Shown here: positions 24,010-34,240 of the stretch, piece after piece
How the letters are laid out: the number at the start of each line of letters is the position of its first letter
Position numbering within the stretch: position 1 is the first letter of the stretch
Source of the DNA: Musa acuminata AAA Group
Taxonomy: Eukaryota > Streptophyta > Magnoliopsida > Zingiberales > Musaceae
DNA length: 64,000 nucleotides
NCBI RefSeq assembly: GCF_036884655.1
Contig: NC_088357.1
Span: forward strand, 6,147,501-6,211,500
Direction of reading: 5' to 3'
Made by a program: the position numbers and the translations under genes
Notes under the pieces: model-generated
What the model was told of the DNA's origin: nothing
What the model saw: the letters and a program-made list of their open reading frames with translations, nothing else
The model's database searches: none

Positions 24010-25275
24010 TTACTTCAACCGGTCCGGGGACAACAGCGCCTCCGGGTCCCCGCACCGGATCCGGCTCGAGGAGAAAGCCAGGGAGGATGACGCCGTCGGG
24101 CGCAGGAGGAGGGAGGATGGACTCGTCATCGATCGGCTCCGGCGAGATGATGGTCCAGCGCCGGTGCTCAGCCGCCCGCTCGGCTCCGACGAGAGTGGGA
24201 AGAAACCGCGACGCTTGAAGAAGGCCGGGGACTTGGCCAGGGTTGCGGCGGCTGCGGCGCCGCGGTAGGAGCGGAAGGAGAAGACGCGCGGTGCTCGCGA
24301 CGCGGAGTAGGATCCCCCGAACGGCGATGGCCAGCGCTTGCTCCAGAAGCCCCCCCGGTGCTGGCGGTACCGCCATGGCGACGCCGTCGACGCTTCCAGC
24401 ACCATGCGCTCCGCGGCCAGGCTCCGCTCGAAGCCGAACGAGTAGGAGCGCTTAAGGAGGAAGTCCCGCGGGCCGAAGTGGTCCTCGGTGTGAAGCGGGG
24501 ACGCTGCCGCAGGTGTAATCTCCGGGTCCGGGTCGGGGTCCGGAAGTATCGCCACGCCGCCGGGGTCCGGCGGTGGGTCCACGAGGAGGATGTCGTCGAG
24601 ACTGGGGCGGATCCGGGCGGCGCGCATAGGGGCGAAAATAGCCTCGTGGCGGAGCACGGCGGCGCGACAGAGGGGGCAGGTAGCGTGGGAGCGGAGCCAC
24701 ACGTCGATGCAGTCCATGTGGAAGGCGTGTGCGCACAGGGGCAGCGTGCGGAGCGTGTCGTCGTCCTCGAACTCCAACAAGCACACCGCGCACTCGCGGT
24801 TCGTGACGGCCAGCTGCTTGGCCTTGGCCCGTGAGAAGAGGGACACGGGCAGGGCCTTAATGGCCGCGTCGTCGAGGCCGTAGGGTGAGAGGAACAAGTC
24901 CGAGGATGAACCGAAGGACGCGGCGCCGCCGAAGGGCGGAGGGGACTCCAGGTCGGACGCTGCGGCCGTGGACTGAAGAAGCCGCCGTCGCCGGCGCCAT
25001 CGGCGCCAGCGACGGCGGAGGAGGCGGAACTGTCGAGAGAGGATCCGGGCGTAGAGGACGATGAGGAAGGCGGTGCCGACGACGGCCACCATCGCGATGA
25101 GCGGTGGGCTGAAGTCGGGAGTGATCCGTGGCAGGTTTGGCTCGCTGCCGCCGGTGGTGACTGGGGACGGCCCCCACGCGAACTCGTATGCCGCAGACGG
25201 TGCGATGGGCGGCGCCGCCATCGTTGTCATCTCGGCGGTGGGAGGAAGCGGAACAAAGCAGCGGAAGAAGGCCAT
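24010..25275 (-). CDS. RING-H2 ubiquitin ligase of the ATL family
   Basis: A single-exon frame; the start at MAFFRCFVPL (25275) gives 421 residues. There is one membrane helix at about residues 55-76 (PPLIAMVAVVGTAFLIVLYA), then an Arg-rich stretch. The ATL GLD signature is in SPYGLDDAAIKALPV near residue 133. The RING-H2 domain spans about residues 162-204, with C-x2-C (CAVC), CAHAFHMDC and CPLC, plus the Trp three residues before LRSHATCPLC. The long Ser/Arg-rich C-terminus is variable in this family. ATLs are membrane E3 ligases, often in defence or carbon/nitrogen signalling; the target is unknown. A longer frame begins 26 codons upstream, but that part looks like leader. The gene is strongly GC-rich and intronless, as is normal for ATLs. 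Confidence 0.92.
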   Translation of the reverse strand: MAFFRCFVPLPPTAEMTTMAAPPIAPSAAYEFAWGPSPVTTGGSEPNLPRITPDFSPPLIAMVAVVGTAFLIVLYARILSRQFRLLRRRWRRWRRRRRLLQSTAAASDLESPPPFGGAASFGSSSDLFLSPYGLDDAAIKALPVSLFSRAKAKQLAVTNRECAVCLLEFEDDDTLRTLPLCAHAFHMDCIDVWLRSHATCPLCRAAVLRHEAIFAPMRAARIRPSLDDILLVDPPPDPGGVAILPDPDPDPEITPAAASPLHTEDHFGPRDFLLKRSYSFGFERSLAAERMVLEASTASPWRYRQHRGGFWSKRWPSPFGGSYSASRAPRVFSFRSYRGAAAAATLAKSPAFFKRRGFFPLSSEPSGRLSTGAGPSSRRSRSMTSPSSLLLRPTASSSLAFSSSRIRCGDPEALLSPDRLK

Positions 25276-25896
25276 CGCGGAGGCTCGCTTCAACTTTATT
25301 TTCCACCGTAGGCGTGGGTTGGCCACTGTTTCTAATTGAAAATGTTTCTGCACGAGTCTTATAACTTAACCTGGTCCTGGGTAACGGGTAATCACATGTG
25401 GTGAATCGAACCATAATTCGAGTTCGTATTTAATGCGGAGAGCACGGTGTAGTTGTTCCCGAGGGACACCGGACGTGTATCGCGAGTCTTTGGTTCGACG
25501 AAGGCGGCTTCGTAGTAGCAGTAGCCCTCCCTCCGTAAGCGGCTTCAGATACTTGCGAGCGATCACGAGGTCTGCACGTGACTGGTATGTATAACCCGCG
25601 ATAACCATTTTTTACCCTGATAAAAAAATCTATTATTAATTTGAACAATAAATGCTTTTCCCAATATTATTGTCGTCTTTATCTTGTAACACAATTTGAT
25701 CTAATTTCTTTGTATTTTAAGTTCAACATTAGCGGCGAAAGTATTAATTACCAGTCTAAAACAAAGTGCTTCATTTGCTAAAATTCAAAGAATAATTAAA
25801 ACACATAGCAGAAATAAAAGAAATAATCCACCTATTATTAACATTCTTTCAGTATTAATTAGTCTTCTCTTCAACGTAGAGTTATACATCATTCAT
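25276..25896. other. intergenic region between divergent ATL and TOM6 genes
   Basis: About 780 bp separate the two start codons. The TOM6 side carries recognisable promoter motifs. A TTATAAG stretch near 25360 could serve the ATL gene on the minus strand. No other gene is seen. Confidence 0.55.
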
Positions 25897-25900
25897 ATTT

Positions 25901-26005
25901 GGCCCAAACAAGCCCATTAGCGACTTGGTCGCGCCCTATATAAACCGTCTCCGCAATTTACCCATCAACAGTAGCGGCGAGGCTTCAGATCGACGGCTAG
26001 GGTTT
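25901..26005 (+). promoter_or_regulatory. TOM6 core promoter: site II motifs, TATA box, telo-box
   Basis: GGCCCA (25901) and AGCCCA (25911) are reverse-strand TGGGCC/TGGGCT site II elements. TATATAAA lies at 25937-25944. TAGGGTTT (25998-26005) is a telo-box just downstream. Site II plus telo-box is a known pairing in plant genes for ribosomal and mitochondrial proteins, which fits TOM6. Confidence 0.65.
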
Positions 26006-26053
26006 TTCGAGAGTGAGTGAGAGAGAGCGGCGAGGGAGGGAGAGAAGAAAAGG

Positions 26054-26218
26054 ATGTTCTTGGGAGGTTTTCCCCGGCGGCCGGACAAGGCCACGGCGTA
26101 CAAGAAGCTGAAGACCCATCTCACCATCATGGGCGCGTGGATCGCCGTCATCCGCGTCACTCCGTACGTACTCCATTACCTTTCCCGGGAGAAGGAGGAG
26201 CTCCAGCTCGAACTTTGA
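26054..26218 (+). CDS. TOM6: mitochondrial import receptor subunit TOM6
   Basis: A 54-codon single-exon gene. The product starts MFLGGFPRRPDKATAYKKLK, has a membrane helix around TIMGAWIAVIRVTPYVLHYL and ends in a charged tail (SREKEEL). It matches plant TOM6 along its whole length, including the PDKA, GAWxAVIRVTPYVLHY and KEEL landmarks. TOM6 is a tail-anchored small subunit that helps assemble the translocase of the outer mitochondrial membrane. The start is the first ATG after a well-formed TATA box and a GA-rich leader. The size equals the family norm. Confidence 0.95.
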   Translation: MFLGGFPRRPDKATAYKKLKTHLTIMGAWIAVIRVTPYVLHYLSREKEELQLEL

Positions 26219-27817
26219 AGGCCTCTCTTCCCTCGCATCAGGTTCTTCCCTTCTTGGTCCCGTCTATCATGAATCGTAGTGGAACGTAATTGGTTTGAAG
26301 ATTTTTCATTCTTGAATCGGCAGAGAGATTGGTGGTCTTGATTTGATCCCTTCTAATCGCTTTATAATGGATTTTTTTTTTTGGATTTCAATATGCTAAT
26401 GTTGTTGTCCGTGATCTATGAATGGCATGATCAGTTAGCCGTAACATAGTACCCGGGCTTACTCGAGCTACCTCATCATTCCTATTAATTCTTATTTAAA
26501 TCATTGGTCAAATTACTTAAGCTAAAATTAATAGTAGAATACTCACAATTTTAATCTTACCCATTTTCGATGTGATTACAAGTATAATATTCTATACCTT
26601 ATCATTCTTTGCCAAGAAACACACTAACCCTTTTGGCCATCAGTTCCGAGATTGTCAATCTATAAATATGTGGCCTTGCCACACTCTTGCAGATCCTTGA
26701 ACCTCTTCCATCAGCCTTGAACTTTGCCAAGGCTTATTCTGCTGTATCAAGCCTTGGAACATCAAATGGAACCATATACGTGTTGATTCAACAAGGTACA
26801 GATTTGGATAGCCCGTGTGCATCATGATTCGTCTTTTCCAGCAAGAAAGAGCCCAGCATCGGTCCAGTGTGTAGAGGTCCCTTTTAGGCTCATACAAAGT
26901 CCCTTTGGACTAAGAAAGGGAGATTGTCCAATTCCAGCACATGGCAATATTATTATTCGGATCCTTACCCCATCACAAACTTGAACAGGATAGACTTTTC
27001 AAACTGCTTGTATTTTTTAGATTGTTCTTGTAGTTATTTTAGTAGCTCCATAGAGAGTGTTTGAGGCATCTTTAACACTATTTGGTGTTTACAAGACTTG
27101 ATCTGATTATATATAGGTTGCTAAGCTGTATAGCTATTCGGATTCCCATCTAAAGAGTTCTGAGGTCTTAATAAGAATTTGTGTTTGACAAGATGAGCTT
27201 TTCTCCATCATGTAGGTCTAAAATCCATGTAAGCGTTTCTCCTCTTTGAACTGGGAAAATCTTTGTTACATAATAGTCGATTTTATATGTTCTATAGACA
27301 GAGATTGATATCTATCTCTTTGCCACATCTCATTCCTCCCTCTTTCTCACTTAGTTGCATCTTGTTACATCTTGTTTGTGTGCTGCTGGCATCTTTTATC
27401 ACTTAGTTGCTTCATGAAGGTTTGTTTCATGATCAAGGATGTCCATGAATTTGTTGTTGCTACCCCTGAAAGCATTGACCTTATCTATACCACTTTTATA
27501 CTTGAAGTGCAATCGGCCTTTACAAAAGGGCTGGATCTTCTGCACCAGGGATTGTAATTTTGGGTGCCCCGGGATGATAAGCCTGGCTCATAGGACTTAC
27601 CGGGCAGTAAGTCCTGTGCTGCATATGGATTGTCGAAAATTAACTGGTTCACACTATAACCGGGAAATTCCGAATGGTACAAAATGGGTTGAGCAGAATT
27701 GCACTCCTCTGTCTGCACTATTGCACATTATCTTTGGGCTGACTTTCCTCGTTTGTCTTTATTTGTTGTATATACATTAGAAAATAACATGTGCTCTTCT
27801 AATTGTGCTTTTCGTAT
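26219..27817. other. TOM6 downstream region, no clear gene
   Basis: Sequence after the TOM6 stop may include a spliced 3'UTR: a CTTGCAG acceptor-like site lies near 26690. Frames here are short (up to 113 codons) and lack recognisable motifs. Confidence 0.5.
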
Positions 27818-28655
27818 GTAACCATGGCAAATCTTCTTTCAAGACATGGCTATGCATGTGTAACGACACTAATTCAAAGCCAAAAGGCTCTACAATCATT
27901 GTGTCGAGGGGATTGGCAATATCTTTTATTTTTAATCTTTTGAAGATATAAGTTGTCTTCGATCGAGACATGGTTGAATGCTATAAAGACTGATAGAGGA
28001 AGATGAATCTGGTAACTAAGAAAGCACTAGTGGAATTCTGGTACTTTTCCATACTTTTCAACTCTATGTTCATAAGAGTCCAGAATAATTGCTCTTTGAA
28101 AGAAAATAAACTCCATGTTGTATCTTCTTGACCAAACATTCCACTGTCAGATTTTACTGTAGGTCATTACATACCGAAGCATTACCATCTGGTATCACTA
28201 AAAATAATATACGTATGATCTCTTTGCAATGTAACCATGGCAAATCTTCTTTCAAGACATGGTTATGCATGTGTTACAACACTAATTCAAAGCCAACAAG
28301 GCTCTACAATCATTGTGTCGAGGGGATTGGCAATATCTTTTATTTTTAATCTTTTGAAGATATAAGTTGTCTTCGATCGATACATGGTTGAATGCTATAA
28401 AGACTGATAGAAGATGAATCTGGTAACTAAGAAAGCACTAGTGGAATTCTCGTACTTTTCCATACTTTTCAACCCTATGTTCATAAGAGTCCAGAATAAT
28501 TGTTCTTTGAAAGAAAATAAACTCCATGTCTTATCTTCTTGACCAAAAATTCCACTGTCAGAGTTTACTGAGGTCATTACATACCGAAGCATACCATCTG
28601 GTATCACTAAAAATGATATACCAATTGGTACTGCACTGTAACATATGATCTCTTT
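27818..28655. repeat. tandem direct duplication, unit about 413 bp
   Basis: Copy 1 (27818-28230) and copy 2 (28231 to about 28655) both begin GTAACCATGGCAAATCTTCT. They stay aligned for about 400 bp with only around fifteen differences by eye. Copy 2 has a short insertion near 28620. Neither copy has a convincing coding frame. The high identity suggests a recent duplication. Confidence 0.9.
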
Positions 28656-29804
28656 GTATGGTCGAACCTCGAAATTCCATTTGTTATGCATATTACTAAC
28701 TGGTGTTTGAATCTGTGCTTCCTTATCTTCAACGCAGGGGAAGAAAGAATTAGAGGATTCGATCCATGACCTGCCTTGCCTCAAGACGGGCATCTTTGAC
28801 ATTTTCATAAACAAATTGCTTGTATATCTAGTTGTGTTGTCTCTGTATTTGAAGGAGTGCTGTTTAAAATGATGTATTCATATCTATATCTAACCTTGAA
28901 GCTTATATGAGTTATGGGATCAATTAAATTAACAAGACGATCTACATGTTGAGATGCTGCAATGCATTTAATATATACATATATGATCCAGTGCGCCAAA
29001 CTCCCATCAATGTGGGATCCATACAATTTTATCTCAGCAAGTAGAGAAAACCCTTTGGTGACTAAGACCTTAATCATCTTGCTGGCTCAATAATGCATAA
29101 CAATTAACCGATGTGCATTTCGAAGCATGTATCCTTGTTCATTTCTTACTTGATAAAGTTTTTGGGAGAGAAGATATGCTCAATAGTTCACTTGTTTTAC
29201 GTGGTCTAATATTTTCCTTTTTGTCTTAAATTTGCTTCAGTTACTCGTGGGAGAGTTGGAGGATTTCATGGAGAGGAGGGTTGCTTTTCCTTTGGTAATC
29301 TTTGCAACCATGTGGAAAGATTTATCTGCAATTTCCGGATCTCTTCTTAATGTACTTGAATGCTCGTTTAACTTAGTTCTACAAATTCTCGAGACCTATG
29401 TGTTGATCTATGATGTCGAGCATTTTAATATACAGTCTACAACCTTATTCTTCTATCTGTATGTGATAGTTTCAGTCACATTGCTGCTTTCCGGTCAAAT
29501 AGATGCTCGAGAATAATTCTCCTCCACTTTGATGGCACCCCCGCACTGCCCCTCAAAATTAGAGAATAATTCTATGCTCATCGTTCGATCTCAAGAGTGC
29601 CATAATTCACGAACGGATCAGACTTTTTAAGTTCGACTACGCATCCAACTTTTTATGTCGGCCAAGAAATTAAACACAACATATACTCAAAATCTTTGAT
29701 TGATATCTAATAAAAATATTATCTCTTTCTTTTCACATATTTAAATGGGGTGTATGAAAATAAAATAAAATATCGAGAAACGTCAATGCTAGCAAAAGAA
29801 AATG
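28656..29804. other. intergenic DNA
   Basis: AT-rich, with acceptor-like TTCAACGCAG and TTTGCTTCAG sites at about 28737 and 29239 that might belong to untranslated exons. No product is recognised. Confidence 0.5.
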
Positions 29805-29878
29805 TTCCATTGCCGGGATTTGAACCCGGGTCGCCTGGGTGAAAGCCAGGTATCCTAACCGGACTAGACGACAATGGA
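29805..29878 (-). tRNA. trnE-UUC: tRNA-Glu (anticodon TTC)
   Basis: On the minus strand the sequence begins TCCATTGTCGTCTAGTCCGG. The acceptor stem TCCATTG pairs with CAATGGA. The anticodon arm is CCTGG-CTTTCAC-CCAGG with TTC in the loop. The T-arm GGGTTCAAATCCC also serves as the B box, and TAGTCCGGTTAGG as the A box. No intron is present and no CCA is encoded, as expected for a nuclear tRNA gene. It reads GAA codons. Confidence 0.97.
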
Positions 29879-30296
29879 TTTGTTGTTTGAAGATAACATA
29901 TCTGCTATATGAACTATTTAATTATCATTGCGACTGACTGCTTCCTCGTGCCCCCTTTCTTGAAGGGCAAGCCACGTAAACCCCCTAAAAGGCCGTCCCC
30001 CTCCGCCTTCCTCTTATCATCCTCGTCGACTTGCACTCCAAGCAATAGAAATCGTCTCGGGTAATCATACTTCACCCTCTTCTGATCTCTAACTCGGTCT
30101 GAGATTCGGTGAATTTCCAGGTATCTCTTGTTAGTCCCTTTTTGTGGCTAATCAGCACCTGAAGGATGGCGGGGATAACCACCAACGATGCATGCATTTA
30201 AATTAAAGATTGTGGCTTGCTTCTTTCTTGCCATGCTCTTGAAGGACGGGCTCTTCTGCTTTTGCAAGCCTGCACAAATGACATTTGAAGTCTCTC
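29879..30296. other. short intergenic region
   Basis: A pyrimidine-rich stretch with GGGTAATC and CAGGTATC donor-like sites (30057-30123) and a short ATG frame at 30167 that ends after 11 codons. It might be a leader of a lost or unrecognised plus-strand gene. Nothing firm. Confidence 0.4.
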
Positions 30297-30299
30297 TCA

Positions 30300-31213
30300 G
30301 TGAAGACAATGATGTAGAGATACCTCTTTCTGCCATTTAGTTCTGATTGTAATCGGCATCAACACCCAACAGTTTGCACCAATGTTCCAACTAACATCCC
30401 TTTGAATCTCTATGGTGACATTGATGATGATAAGATCGATGAGCATATTTTTGTCGTTAGAACATAGAAGAGCTACTGAGTATATAAAAGAAGAGAAAAG
30501 GCAAAACAATTCGATGGTGTCCCTGAATAGATCTCAACAATTTTAGGCGACAAGGAAGAACCGCAAACCGGATAGAAATGGCAGCGATCTCCGTATCTGG
30601 GTTTCTCAAGTAGCCCGCTAGAATGATCACTGCAGTGTAGTACCGGAGCTCCAAGCTGTGATCGAAGCAACCGAGTTGATCCTGGACAAGTCTTAAACCT
30701 CGACCTTTAGCAGAGTACCCAACCATAGCATTCATTATAGCTGATGCAATTGAGAGTTTCACGGAGGCAGAAAGGTTTTGGAATGCCTACAGGGAGAAAC
30801 CATGGCTGCTGCTATCACTCCATGACCAAGCTCGACCACAAAGATCCAGTTCAGGAGGATGTGAACGCCCAGGTTCACCCCAGCGATCACAGTCATCACC
30901 CACACCCTTCTCTGGGACTCAGAAAACTTCTGCAGGGGGAAGTTCACAGCGTAAGCAAATAGCTGTGGGATCACTCAGATGCGGAATCTGCCTGCGACAT
31001 CTGATGTGTCATCGGGCTGGTGCAGCAGCTTCAAGATCGGCGCTGTGAACACATAGAGGGGTGTCAGAGCCGTGGCTGTCACTAAGGTGATGATCCATGA
31101 TCTCTGCATGTAGATTCCTAGTATGTGTAGTTGCCCGGCACCCACGGCTTGGCCACAGAGTGTCTCCAAATCACTCCCCATGCCCAACTGCAGAGCATTC
31201 AAGGAAGAAGAAG
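30300..31213 (-). pseudogene. decayed MATE/DTX-type transporter
   Basis: In coding order the pieces are DLETLCGQAVGAGQLHILGI and PLYVFTAPILKLLHQPDD (31202-30978), IPQLFAYAVNFPLQKF with VHILLNWIFVVELGHGVIAA (30974-30800), KLSIASAIM with YYTAVIILAGYL (30770-30560), and a weak late segment RTKWQKEV near 30310-30340. These are consecutive blocks of plant MATE efflux carriers. An in-frame TGA at 30977-30975 sits where the family has Trp before the MIPQLF block. About 40 residues normally between GVIAAA and the KLSxASA block are missing. The N-terminal membrane helices are absent, and a GAA/GCA repeat abuts the 5' end. It cannot encode a full transporter. Some gaps could be introns, but the stop codon and missing ends make a pseudogene most likely. 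Confidence 0.78.
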
Positions 31214-32586
31214 AAGAAGAAGCAGCAGCTGAGGTACACTTGGATCCAAAAAGTTAGATTGATATCAGTGGATGGATTACCAAGATTCCATAAGCGAAAC
31301 CTTCGACGTTATTCTGAACGACCGACACGGCAGCAAGCTGAAGCGTATCGAGATGCCCGGTGATCGAGAGTATATTGTTAGTCAATATTCATCTGATACG
31401 TCGTCATATGATGAGCTGCCCCCTCTCATTGCTCACAAGAAACTATATGAGGATATTATTGAGGTGGATTAGAGATTATGTTTTCGTAAAATATTTTATA
31501 TAATATTTTATTTTTTTACGTTTAAGTATAAAAGCTTATCTTTAATACAATGAAAAAGAATCATTTTTTTTATAATTCATGTCTACACTTACGGATTATT
31601 AGTTTGAACGACGGAGGGACTATATCGATAAACATCATTTGACTTTAATCTTCGTAGTGATATCTAGAAAACTTGATAAACCCCGTGAAGTCATATTGTG
31701 GTGCAAATAGATAGAAATGCACTGGCAATTCCTAAACATGTTGGTACTTTTAAAGCCTTAGTCTGTGTCGCATGAGTCATATGTTTTGACCTTGTAACCA
31801 CAAACCAAACAAATCAAACATGTTGGTTGTATTGTTGCTTTGTATTTAAATAGTTCTACAAGACTTCCATTAGCATACGTCCAATGAACAAATTTGAAAA
31901 GTATTACAAATTTATAGACAGAAGGAGATGATTAAGTTGGATTAGCAAAAAAATTCATTAAGTAAAAAAATTTTAGTTATTTTTGATCAATTATTAAATA
32001 AGATAAAGAGATCAGTATAGATATCATTAACGGAATAAAAACATGATGAATAAAATGACAAGATACGAGTCTTATATGATAACCGAGTATCTTTAAGATT
32101 AGAAATAAATTTTATAAAATATTTTTTAAATTTATATTTTTTTTATCAATATAAGCATCGAACGATTAAGGAATAACATAGAGAAAAAAATTATATTATT
32201 TTAGATGAAAATGTTACAATAAATGTGTGAAATTCCTAAGAAATATGAAAAAATTTATTTATGAATAATTAAGTATAATTATAAAATTTAAAAAAAATAA
32301 TCTAATATAATATGAACATATATTCAAAAGATCTGTAATAATTAGAAGATGTGAAATGGTTATTATGAAGAGTAAGAGGAAGACGTATAAAGTCTTTAAT
32401 TAAAAAAAATATTTTTAACTTAATTAAACACATAACTATATATATATAACAAAATTCCAAATAATTAGTTGAAACTTTACGAGTTTATTGTCCTAATTGT
32501 ATTAAAGACTTATGTAGACATAAATGTTACTCATAATTTTGTTTCTTAAACTTTAATTTAGAGAGATAAATACAGAATTTACTATT
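31214..32586. other. AT-rich intergenic DNA
   Basis: Starts with a (GAA)n/(GCA)n tract at 31203-31230, then a 66-codon frame (31272-31472) with no known motif that could be a fragment of a mobile element. The rest is A/T-rich with no coding signal. Confidence 0.55.
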
Positions 32587-32991
32587 TTAAGATGGATCGG
32601 TCGTTATAAGATTGATGTTTACATGCACGCGATAACATTCCAAGGCATGCAGCAGAAGGGTGTCATCCCCTCGTGATGGTGCTTCCTGGGTGTAGATGTA
32701 GTCGGCGTGGGCGGCCAGGGCCCTCCTCATCAAGCATTCGTCCCCCCCGGCCGACCCCTTCGCTTCACATCCTTCCACCTTGTCTGCCATCTCCTCCTCC
32801 ACACCCTGCATCAGCCAAGAAACAGAACATGTCAAACCAAAGGCACCAAAAGCTAAGCTTCATCTCCTCCTTCCAAAACAGTACCTGAAGGCTGGTCTCC
32901 TTCGGATCCACCGGCTCTGGCCTCCCTCCATGGCACAAAGACACAAGTACAGGAGGAAAGCAATGAACACAAAGGTGATCCATTTGGACAT
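32587..32991 (-). CDS. PSK: phytosulfokine (PSK) precursor with a frame conflict in exon 1
   Basis: Exon 2 (32587-32805) encodes EECLMRR-like DECLMRRALAAHADYIYTQ. The pentapeptide YIYTQ (32686-32700) preceded by Asp is the PSK hormone with its sulfation context. Exon 1 ends at 32885 with RPEPVDPKETSLQ, the usual PSK pro-region start, and joins in phase 0 to GVEEE. The good signal peptide, MSKWITFVFIAFLLYLCLCA from the ATG at 32991, is in a different frame from RPEP. The only ATG in the hormone frame is at 32983 and gives MDHLCVHCFPPVLVSLC, a poor secretion signal. PSKs are secreted, Tyr-sulfated peptides that act through a leucine-rich repeat receptor kinase to promote growth. The C-terminus runs about 27 residues past YIYTQ, longer than usual. 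It is either a disabled copy, a sequence error, or a gene using the weaker start. Confidence 0.8.
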
Positions 32992-34240
32992 GGTGCTGCA
33001 CTCCGCAACAACTCGAAGGAGAGGGAGAACAGGGAAGCACTTATTGGAATTGGTGAGACATGGGTAGGGTTTGAGGGGGTCTAAATTGAAGTGTCATAAA
33101 CTGTGCTTTGCATTTCCTCGAACGAGTGGTGGGCTTTCCTCGTTGGTACCGACGGAAGCTTGCGGCGGCTTCGTGACGATCGGGTTGACTAAGTCAGCTA
33201 CGAAGAAAATCTAATCGACTTAGTTCTGACGGGATCTAATATATCTGCAACAATCATCTTCGAGAAATGTGCTGCATTTAAGATCCAACGTGATACACAT
33301 TGTCTGAGGGATTCTGCTTCAGACTGTTTGCACTTGCTTCTGCAGGTCTGCAGAAATTTTCTCATGGTTTCCAAATTGCAATAGGACCACAAGCCAGTTT
33401 GCACTGTCCATTTCTGTTGCTATCTGGGAAAGCTTGATGATGCTTTAAGCATTTCAACATATAGACTCTTTTCAGACAGGATCCAGAGAGGTAATCTTGT
33501 CACCCATCTTTTTTGGCTACAAAGTCTTCTCATTTGTGGTCCATTTCATCGATGTGATCTTCCGTAGTCTTAACATGGAGAAATATGATTCTTTCATCCT
33601 CCGAGCTTTCCAGAGATCAGAACTCACACGATAGGCTCTTCTCTTCAATCCTCAACCTTTGGTTTATCCATGACCATCAAAGGGATTGACGCTTGGTTTG
33701 GTGAATGAGAGAAAGTGATGGTGCAGTAACACTGCAAAGGAATCGGCTTTGGTTTTTTTACTGGCAAGCCTTAGCTGTAAACTGATTGGATTCGTTCCTT
33801 CTTTGTCCCCTTTATGTTCTGGTGAAAGGTCCAACTTTGTTGTCTCTTGGGCACTTTGTGGTAGAATAATGGATGTAATCCTTCATGGCTCTAAAGATCT
33901 CCAGCTGTTGGGTGTTTGATAATATGCCTCAACATGGTTCTTCTCTTTTCTCTTTGTCTGTGTATAGGATGCTGCTGCTGCTGCTGCAGAGTTCACCTTT
34001 TGCTTTTAACTTGGTTGGTACAAGGCTGCCCAGTTCATTTGTTCCTTGTTAACTCCTGCAAGAAATGACCGGTCAAACTCCTCAGTTTTCTCTTTAGTAA
34101 AGATCCTCTCGGTCGCTTGGGTTATCTCCGTCTATGCTTCTCCGGCAATTCTCTATATCCGAGTAATGAGAGGTCGTGGTATGCTCTGGTTCAGCCCAGC
34201 AGTCTGAGGAGGAGGAGAAGGAGGTGGTGAGCGATTGAAG
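32992..34240. other. divergent intergenic region between PSK and bHLH genes
   Basis: Probably holds both promoters and the leader of the bHLH gene. A small CTG/TGC run is at 33971-33988 and a GGA run at 34207-34225. No other gene is seen. Confidence 0.5.

Noticed and set aside
24358..24834. 158-codon plus-strand frame
   Set aside because: It is antisense to the RING-H2 gene; GC-rich shadow.
31272..31472. 66-codon frame after the MATE remnant
   Set aside because: I considered it as a transposon-protein fragment but saw no conserved motif to support that.
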